Shown: one piece after another, positions 58,920 to 64,000 of the stretch
Position numbering within the stretch: position 1 is the first letter of the stretch
Layout of the letters: each line of letters opens with the position of its first letter
Origin: Streptomyces sp. NBC_01381
Lineage (GTDB): Bacteria > Actinomycetota > Actinomycetes > Streptomycetales > Streptomycetaceae
DNA: 64,000 nt
Assembly: GCF_026340305.1 (NCBI RefSeq)
Contig: NZ_JAPEPI010000002.1
Location: 744,001 to 808,000 of the forward strand
Direction: 5' to 3'
Translations under genes and position numbers: made by a program
The notes under the pieces: model-generated
What the model was told of the DNA's origin: nothing
The model's input: only the letters and a program-made list of their open reading frames with translations
Database searches by the model: none

Positions 58920-60358
58920 CCCAGGGCACCGACAGCGGGGCCGGACGGGACAGCCGTTCGGCCCCGCAGGGGTTTTCGCTCAACGTGCGTCTGTGGAAGG
59001 TGAGCAAGGCGCAGAGCAAGACCCGTCCGTACCAGCTTCGTTGGAAGGTCGGAGGGAAGGTCAGTAGCGCCACCTTTGCCACGGTGGCCCTTGCGGAGAG
59101 CCGCAGGTCCGAACTGTGGCAGGCGATGCGCCGTGGCGAGGCATTCCGCGTCGCAGATGGTCTACCCGAGTCCGAGGTGCGAGCAGAGTCCGCTGCGGAA
59201 GAGGCCCGTGAGGAACTGCCCTGGTTCGCGTTCTGTCGGGAGTACATGGCGATGCGCTGGCCGACGGCCGCAGCCAAGACCCGTGAGGGAATCGCCGACG
59301 GCCTCGCCGCGGTGACGCTGGCCCTGGTGGAGCAGGAACAAGAAATGCCATCGCCGGAAGAGCTGCGGCTGGCCTTCCGGTGGTCGGTCATCCCCAAGAA
59401 CGTCGAACTCGACTCGCCGCAGGAACTCGAAGACGCCTTCAGGTGGATTCGTCAGAAGTCTCTTCTCGTCTCCTCGCTGGAAGACCCGAAGATCCTTCGC
59501 GATGTCCAGTACCGGATTTCCTTCAAGCTGGACGGCACCCCCGCAGCGGGGGAGACCTCCCGTCGCCGCCGGCGCGCCCTCAACACCGCAGTGGAATACG
59601 CCATCGAGCGCAAGCTCCTGACGACGAACCCACTCACCGCCATCAAGAAGGTGAAGAGCGCTGCATCGGACCGCGTGGACCCCCGTGTCCTCGTGAACAA
59701 GACCCAGGCTGCGCAACTCCTCGCCGCGGTCTCGTACGTCGGCACGTGGGACCGCAAGAAGGGGCGCCGCCTAGTGGGCTTCTACGCGGTCATGTACTTC
59801 GCGGGACTCCGGCCGAGCGAGGCAGTGGGCCTCAGCAAGGCTGATTGCTTCCTCCCGGAGACGGGGTGGGGCGTGGTGACGCTCCGCGATACGCATCCTG
59901 TGTCGGGCAAGCAATGGACAGACAGCGGAGAGCGCCACGACAAGAGGGGCCTGAAGTCTCGGGAGGCCAAGGAGGACCGGCCAGTCCCGATCCCGCCACC
60001 ACTCGTGACCGTGCTCCGCTCCCATCTGGAGAAGTTCGGCACGGCCAAGGACGGGCGGCTCTTCACGAACGAGCGGGGTGGCCTTGTGGGTAGCAGCACC
60101 TATTGGCGGGTGTGGCGGGACGCTCGGGAGTACGCGCTCCCTCCGGACCTTCAAGCGTCCATCCTTGGGGGGCGGCCGTACGACCTCAGGCACACGTGCA
60201 TCACGACGTGGCTGAACGCCGGTGTGCCTGTGGCCGAGGTCGCCCGGCGAGTCGGCAACTCACCGGAGGTCATCCACCGTGTCTACGAGGGGTGCATCTA
60301 CGGCCAGGAGGAGGCCATGAACAGGAAGATTGAGGCGGAACTGGACTGGCCTGAGTGA
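58916..60358 (+). CDS. int: Tyrosine-recombinase integrase
   Basis: 480 aa from GTG 58916. The arm-binding N-terminal region and a core-binding domain precede the catalytic domain. That domain shows box I Arg in AGLRPSEAVGL near 298, Lys region KEDRPVPIP, box II DLRHTCITTW near 422 and the likely nucleophile Tyr in VIHRVYEGCIYG near 454. It should recombine the 45-bp att core in tRNA-Arg. It is transcribed toward attR, 1 kb away, with one cargo gene in between. Confidence 0.93.
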   Translation: MTQGTDSGAGRDSRSAPQGFSLNVRLWKVSKAQSKTRPYQLRWKVGGKVSSATFATVALAESRRSELWQAMRRGEAFRVADGLPESEVRAESAAEEAREELPWFAFCREYMAMRWPTAAAKTREGIADGLAAVTLALVEQEQEMPSPEELRLAFRWSVIPKNVELDSPQELEDAFRWIRQKSLLVSSLEDPKILRDVQYRISFKLDGTPAAGETSRRRRRALNTAVEYAIERKLLTTNPLTAIKKVKSAASDRVDPRVLVNKTQAAQLLAAVSYVGTWDRKKGRRLVGFYAVMYFAGLRPSEAVGLSKADCFLPETGWGVVTLRDTHPVSGKQWTDSGERHDKRGLKSREAKEDRPVPIPPPLVTVLRSHLEKFGTAKDGRLFTNERGGLVGSSTYWRVWRDAREYALPPDLQASILGGRPYDLRHTCITTWLNAGVPVAEVARRVGNSPEVIHRVYEGCIYGQEEAMNRKIEAELDWPE

Positions 60359-60425
60359 TGCGTGGTCGAGTCGCCGCCACCATTTGGGGATAGACCCTAT
60401 TAGGTCTGTACGAGAGGGGCCTTAC

Positions 60426-61256
60426 ATGCTTAACCGTAACCTGGTTGCGATGCTGGGGGCTCAGGATCGCAGGCTTTCTGCCGCGCTCGAAGAGAGCAGA
60501 AGCGCCTTCAAGCACGCAGGTCTCCGCGGTGACGTTGTGGAGTGCGCTTTCCGAGAGCTCCTAGACCGACATCTGCCTCGCCACTTCACTGTGGGTACTG
60601 GCGAAGTGCTGGACCTGCGTGACCAGACTTCCACCCAGACGGATGTTGTTGTCGCCAACGTTGATCAGCCATTTCGAAGCGGCATCCACGATCCAGGCAT
60701 CTTCATAGTTGAGGGTGTTTCTGCGGCAGGGGAGGTCAAGTCACGGCTGACGCTGCCCGACCTAGACGACACGCTGAAGAAGGCGGCCGTCTTCAAGAAG
60801 CTTCGAAATCAGCATGCGGCCGGTGACAGTCGACACACGAATGACTCGGACTCTGCAAGATTCTACGAGTGTCCGCCCTATTTCCTCTTCGCCTTCGAGA
60901 GCGCTGTGGCGCTGGAGACTCTCATGGAGAGGTTGCAGGAAGCCGCTCTAGTGCCGGGCCCTGGCGCCACTGGACCCCACCTTCGCCCTCTCGACGGAGT
61001 GTTCATCCTGGGGCGAGGAATCGCGATCGACTACGGCGACGGAGCTGGATCCCTCCAGTGGCGTGTCCCTGATCCTGAAGGGGGCGGGTGGGTGTCGTTG
61101 CCTGGCTGGCTGTGGCGTGACACGAACTCGGTCGTCGCTGAGTTCTTGATCTGGCTCGAATCGACCACGCCTCGGACACACCGATTCGCCCCTGTTGGGC
61201 AGCACTACCTGATCCGGCACATGCAGACCTTGGCGGGCATTGAGACAGACGCCTAG
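60426..61256 (+). CDS. PD-(D/E)XK nuclease-like protein (DUF6602-like)
   Basis: 276 aa from ATG 60426. The N-terminal domain has EFRELL-like helices, then STQTDVVVANVDQPF with an Asp and GVSAAGEVKSRLTL with E-x-K. This D...ExK spacing fits the PD-(D/E)XK nuclease fold and resembles what is called DUF6602. The C-terminal half (LFAFESAVALETLMERLQEA onward) has no motif I know. It sits between int and attR with its own leader (dyad AGACC/GGTCT, 60392-60407), a usual place for cargo. A phage-defence role is possible but unproven. Confidence 0.6.
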   Translation: MLNRNLVAMLGAQDRRLSAALEESRSAFKHAGLRGDVVECAFRELLDRHLPRHFTVGTGEVLDLRDQTSTQTDVVVANVDQPFRSGIHDPGIFIVEGVSAAGEVKSRLTLPDLDDTLKKAAVFKKLRNQHAAGDSRHTNDSDSARFYECPPYFLFAFESAVALETLMERLQEAALVPGPGATGPHLRPLDGVFILGRGIAIDYGDGAGSLQWRVPDPEGGGWVSLPGWLWRDTNSVVAEFLIWLESTTPRTHRFAPVGQHYLIRHMQTLAGIETDA

Positions 61257-61260
61257 CGTG

Positions 61261-61279
61261 TCTATCGCAGCTCTATCGC
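61261..61279. other. Two TCTATCGC octamers, possible integrase arm sites
   Basis: TCTATCGC at 61261-61268 and 61272-61279, in the same orientation as the single copy near attL (38582-38589). All three lie about 75-125 bp inside the element from the core. Confidence 0.4.
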
Positions 61280-61300
61280 GATGAGCGCGCAACAACGACA

Positions 61301-61335
61301 AAGAGCGGGACCCAGTGAGACTGGATCCCGCTCTT
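61301..61335. terminator. Terminator at the right end of the element
   Basis: AAGAGCGGGACCCAGT pairs with ACTGGATCCCGCTCTT (one G-T pair) around a 3-nt loop. It separates the cargo gene from the opposing tRNA-Arg and probably works both ways. Confidence 0.85.
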
Positions 61336-61385
61336 CATGCTTGGCATCTGCGCTGGTCAACCGCATGATTCTGCTGGTTGAAGCG

Positions 61386-61430
61386 AGGTGCCCCCGGCAG
61401 GATTCGAACCTGCGCACACGGCTCCGGAGG
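61386..61430. other. attR core (45-bp repeat within tRNA-Arg)
   Basis: Identical to 38464-38508. It covers the 3' part of the tRNA-Arg gene from the anticodon arm to three bases beyond the discriminator base. Confidence 0.95.
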
Positions 61431-61460
61431 CCGTTGCTCTATCCCCTGAGCTACGGGGGC
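61389..61460 (-). tRNA. tRNA-Arg (anticodon CCG)
   Basis: 72 nt on the minus strand. The acceptor stem is GCCCCCG/CGGGGGC, the anticodon arm ACGGC-CUCCGGA-GCCGU gives CCG, the T-arm is GCAGG-UUCGAAU-CCUGC, and the discriminator is A. CCA is not encoded. It reads arginine CGG codons. It is the integration site of the AICE and remains complete. Confidence 0.97.
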
Positions 61461-61695
61461 GTGTCAGCGCTGATTGCGCGGCGACGGGTAGAACCCTACC
61501 AGCTCCAATGGGCTCCCCATGAACAGGTATTTCCGCATCTCCGCGGCCGCCGGAACGCCCGCACCGCACCGCGCTTCCCAGGGGTCGCCCTGGGGTCCCC
61601 CGCCCGGGGCGGACGCGCACCCCAGGCGTCCCCCGCACAGGGCAGAAGTGGGGAAAACCCGGACGCGGCGGTGTCGGCAGACCTACTCTCGAGTT

Positions 61696-62148
61696 GTGTC
61701 AGGCGTGCCCGGCCGCGTGCTTGTTGTGGACGACAACAAGGTCATCCGGCAACTGATCAGGGTCAACCTCGAGCTGGAGGGCTTCGAGGTGGTGACCGCG
61801 GCCGATGGTGCCGAGTGCCTGGACGTGGTGCAAGAGGTCAGGCCCGACGCCGTCACCCTTGATGTCGTGATGCCCCGCCTTGACGGGCTGCGGACCGCCG
61901 CGCGGCTGCGTTCCGATCCGCGGACCCGGCATCTGCCCATCGTGATCGTCAGCGCCTGTACTCAGTACGAGGTGGAGAGCGGTTTGGAAGTGGGCGTGGA
62001 CGCCTTCCTCGCCAAGCCCTTCGAGCCGAGTGAACTCGTCGGGATCGTACGGCAGTTGCTGGAGCGCGGCCGCGGCGGCGAAGCGCTCGGCGGCGACTGC
62101 GCGGCCGGGACCGGAGAGGCCGAGCGCGCCGGCCGCACCGGCGGCTGA
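61696..62148 (+). CDS. Single-domain response regulator
   Basis: 150 aa from GTG 61696. A canonical receiver: VLVVDDNK with the acidic pair near 8-12, phospho-Asp in AVTLDVVMPRLDG near 55, SA in IVIVSACTQ and Lys in FLAKPFEP near 107. No output domain follows; the Gly/Ala-rich tail is short. It likely signals by protein contact. The gene lies beside tRNA-Arg and nrtL-lysA, an order I recall from Streptomyces core genomes. Confidence 0.85.
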   Translation: MSGVPGRVLVVDDNKVIRQLIRVNLELEGFEVVTAADGAECLDVVQEVRPDAVTLDVVMPRLDGLRTAARLRSDPRTRHLPIVIVSACTQYEVESGLEVGVDAFLAKPFEPSELVGIVRQLLERGRGGEALGGDCAAGTGEAERAGRTGG

Positions 62149-62277
62149 GCCGACCGCCCCGCGGGCCCTGTCGCGGAAGCCCGGCTACCCCAGAGACCCC
62201 TACCCCCCGTCCACATCGCGGACCATCCGCCAAACCGGGTCGCGTCCCTACCCCCCTCCTCCCATACGCTTGTCCCC

Positions 62278-63366
62278 GTGACCCCCGTCGAGCTCTCCCG
62301 TTCCGTGCTGCGCGCCATGCGCCGTGCCGTCGATGACGGTGAGCTTCGTGACGTGGGCATGCCCGAGCGGGTGATCGTCGAGCGGCCTCGGCCCGGGGGA
62401 CGTGGGGATTACGCCACCAACGTCGCCCTCCAGGTCGCCCGCGCCGCCGGGCGGCCGCCGATGCAGGTAGCCGAGATTCTGTCCCCGCGACTCACCGCGG
62501 AGCCCGGCATCGCCTCCATCGACATCACCGGGCCCGGCTTCCTCAACATCACCCTCACAGAGGGGGACGACACCGGCAGCAGCGGAGCGGCCCTCGTACG
62601 CGACGTACGCGACCGCGGTGCCTGCTACGGGCACGTCCACCCCGACACCGGCGCCCGCCACCAGCTCCACTTCCCCCGCGAAGTCCGCGCCGCAGTCCTC
62701 GCCGACACCCTCCGCCGCATCCTCCGCTCGCAGGGCGCCCTCGTCCGTGTCACCTGTGACGAGGCGCCCGATCCCGGCTGGACGACCGGCCTCGGGGTGC
62801 GCGTCGACGCCCACGGGAAGCCTCCCGTCCCGCTCAACACGCTCCGTCCCGTCCCCGCCCCGCAGGACCCCACCCCCCTCGGCCGCGACGCCGCCCGCTG
62901 GGCCCTGCTGTATCCGGCCGGGCACGACCGCCCCCGGATCGAGCCGGCCGAGCGGCACCTCGCCCAGCGCGAGAGCAATCCCCTCTTCCGCGTGCGGTAC
63001 GCGTACGCCCGTACCCGTGCCCTGAGCCGGAACGCCGAGGCCCTCGGGTTCGACGCCGCCCCCGGCGACGTGCAAGACGTGGAAGACGTGCAAGACGGAC
63101 AAGAAGCGCGAGACCTTCTCGACGCCATCGGTGACCACCCCCGCGTCCTCGCAGCCGCCGCCCGGCGTCACGCGCCCGACTGCCTCGCCCGGCACCTCGT
63201 CACCACCGCCGACGCCTTCCTCGCCTTTCAGCCCTCCGTCCTGCCGCGCGGTGACGAAAAACCCCTGGCCGCCCACCGTGCCCGGCTCGCGCTCGCCGAA
63301 GCCGCCGGGACGGTGCTCGCCGGTGGCCTGTCCCTGCTCGGCATCAGCGCACCAGAACATCTGTGA
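62278..63366 (+). CDS. nrtL: ArgS-related anticodon-binding protein
   Basis: 362 aa from GTG 62278. The N-terminal part matches the arginyl-tRNA synthetase additional domain (GDYATNVALQVARAAGRPPM; GPGFLNITL). The C-terminal part matches the DALR anticodon-binding domain (NPLFRVRYAYARTRALSRNA; CLARHLVTTADAFLAF). The Rossmann catalytic core is largely missing, and no HIGH or KMSK signature is present, so it cannot charge tRNA. It probably binds tRNA or a partner; its role is not established. It lies 16 bp upstream of lysA. Confidence 0.85.
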   Translation: MTPVELSRSVLRAMRRAVDDGELRDVGMPERVIVERPRPGGRGDYATNVALQVARAAGRPPMQVAEILSPRLTAEPGIASIDITGPGFLNITLTEGDDTGSSGAALVRDVRDRGACYGHVHPDTGARHQLHFPREVRAAVLADTLRRILRSQGALVRVTCDEAPDPGWTTGLGVRVDAHGKPPVPLNTLRPVPAPQDPTPLGRDAARWALLYPAGHDRPRIEPAERHLAQRESNPLFRVRYAYARTRALSRNAEALGFDAAPGDVQDVEDVQDGQEARDLLDAIGDHPRVLAAAARRHAPDCLARHLVTTADAFLAFQPSVLPRGDEKPLAAHRARLALAEAAGTVLAGGLSLLGISAPEHL

Positions 63367-63382
63367 GAGAGACGACCGCGAC

Positions 63383-64000
63383 ATGAGCCGTTCCGCACAC
63401 CCCGCCGGGCCCCGCCACGCCGACGTACTGCCCGAAGGGCACTACACCGCGCCGCCCGCCGATCTGAACTCCCTCGACCCGAAGGTCTGGGCGCAGACCG
63501 TCACCCGCGACGCGGACGGTGTCGCCACCGTCGGCGGCATCGAAGTGACCCGGCTCGCCGAGGAGTTCGGCACCCCCGCCTACTTCCTCGACGAGGCCGA
63601 CTTCCGCGCCCGCTGCCACGCCTGGCGCGGTGCTTTCGGAACCGACGCCGACGTCTTCTACGCCGGCAAGGCTTTCCTCTCGCGTGCCGTCGTGCGCTGG
63701 CTGCACGAAGAAGGGCTCAACCTCGACGTCTGTTCCGGGGGCGAGCTCACCACCGCCCTCGACGCCGGGATGCCCGCCGACCGCATCGCCTTCCACGGCA
63801 ACAACAAGAGTGAAGAGGAGATCGAGCGGGCCATCTCCGTCGGAGTGGGGCGCATCGTGCTCGACTCCTTCCAGGAGATCGTTCGGGTCGCGCACATCGC
63901 CGAGCGGCTCGGCAAGCGGCAGCCCGTACAGATCCGCGTCACCGTCGGCGTGGAAGCGCACACCCACGAATTCATCGCCACCGCCCATGAGGACCAGAAG
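63383..64000 (+). CDS. lysA: Diaminopimelate decarboxylase (5' part)
   Basis: The frame is open from ATG 63383 to the window end (206 codons shown). The fold-type III PLP-enzyme start is clear: GTPAYFLDEADFRARCHAWR, then VFYAGKAFLSRAVVRWL with the PLP Lys near residue 95, LDVCSGGELTTAL, and FHGNNKSEEEIERAI. It makes L-lysine from meso-diaminopimelate. Usual length is about 460 aa, so over half lies outside the window. Confidence 0.93.
   Translation, partial: MSRSAHPAGPRHADVLPEGHYTAPPADLNSLDPKVWAQTVTRDADGVATVGGIEVTRLAEEFGTPAYFLDEADFRARCHAWRGAFGTDADVFYAGKAFLSRAVVRWLHEEGLNLDVCSGGELTTALDAGMPADRIAFHGNNKSEEEIERAISVGVGRIVLDSFQEIVRVAHIAERLGKRQPVQIRVTVGVEAHTHEFIATAHEDQK

Larger units (their letters stand above)
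38464..61430. mobile_element. Integrated AICE (pSAM2-like architecture, prim-pol replication)
   Basis: A 45-bp perfect direct repeat bounds 23 kb with full AICE content: tyrosine integrase, excisionase, primase-polymerase plus helicase, FtsK/SpoIIIE-type Tra, spread-type membrane proteins, and a GntR/Nudix control region. The right repeat is the 3' part of a complete tRNA-Arg(CCG), so integration keeps the tRNA intact. The left repeat is the displaced 3' fragment. Apart from two frameshifted or truncated cargo genes, every expected backbone gene looks intact, so the element may still be mobile. Confidence 0.93.

Overview
The window reads as a Streptomyces chromosome segment. Support: very high GC with strong third-position G/C bias, GTG and TTG starts, a multimodular type I polyketide synthase (PKS), an actinomycete integrative and conjugative element (AICE) in a tRNA-Arg gene, and nrtL-lysA beside that tRNA. 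It has three blocks.

(1) About 1-38,450 is a polyketide gene cluster. It holds a short-chain dehydrogenase, a type II thioesterase, a P450 with a TTA codon plus its ferredoxin, and a LuxR-type regulator whose receiver lacks the phospho-Asp. These precede three large assembly-line proteins. PKS1 (6656 aa) is KSQ-AT-ACP followed by three extension modules. PKS2 (2722 aa) is one more KS-AT-DH-KR-ACP module followed by an NRPS-type condensation domain and an FkbH-like HAD domain. PKS3 (1008 aa) is an ACP, a thioester reductase and an unrecognised C-terminal domain. An alpha/beta hydrolase with Cys at the nucleophile elbow is translationally coupled to PKS3. I see no thioesterase domain on the line. 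The C + FkbH + ACP + reductase order suggests the polyketide is joined to a glycerate-type C3 unit and released reductively. I regard this as the most interesting candidate system. Several of these proteins contain in-frame minisatellites. Two decayed minus-strand genes (an acyl-AMP ligase C-terminus and a small membrane protein) and a VOC-fold gene close the block.

(2) 38,464-61,430 is an integrated AICE of about 23 kb, bounded by a 45-bp direct repeat. The right copy is the 3' part of an intact tRNA-Arg(CCG). Left to right it carries: cargo (a frameshifted small gene, a phage-type antirepressor, a two-gene membrane/HEPN-like pair, a truncated XRE regulator); a control block (GntR, HD, Nudix/Pif-like, XRE) with two clear operators; an operon of small proteins; spread-type membrane proteins; an FtsK-type Tra ATPase with a clt-like repeat locus; more spread genes; a prim-pol plus helicase replication pair; xis-int; and a PD-(D/E)XK-like cargo gene. 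The leaders contain a covarying duplicated hairpin and a tRNA acceptor/T-arm minihelix.

(3) 61,389-64,000 is core chromosome: tRNA-Arg, a single-domain response regulator, nrtL (an ArgS relative without a catalytic domain) and the start of lysA.

All functional calls come from reading motifs. No searches were run.
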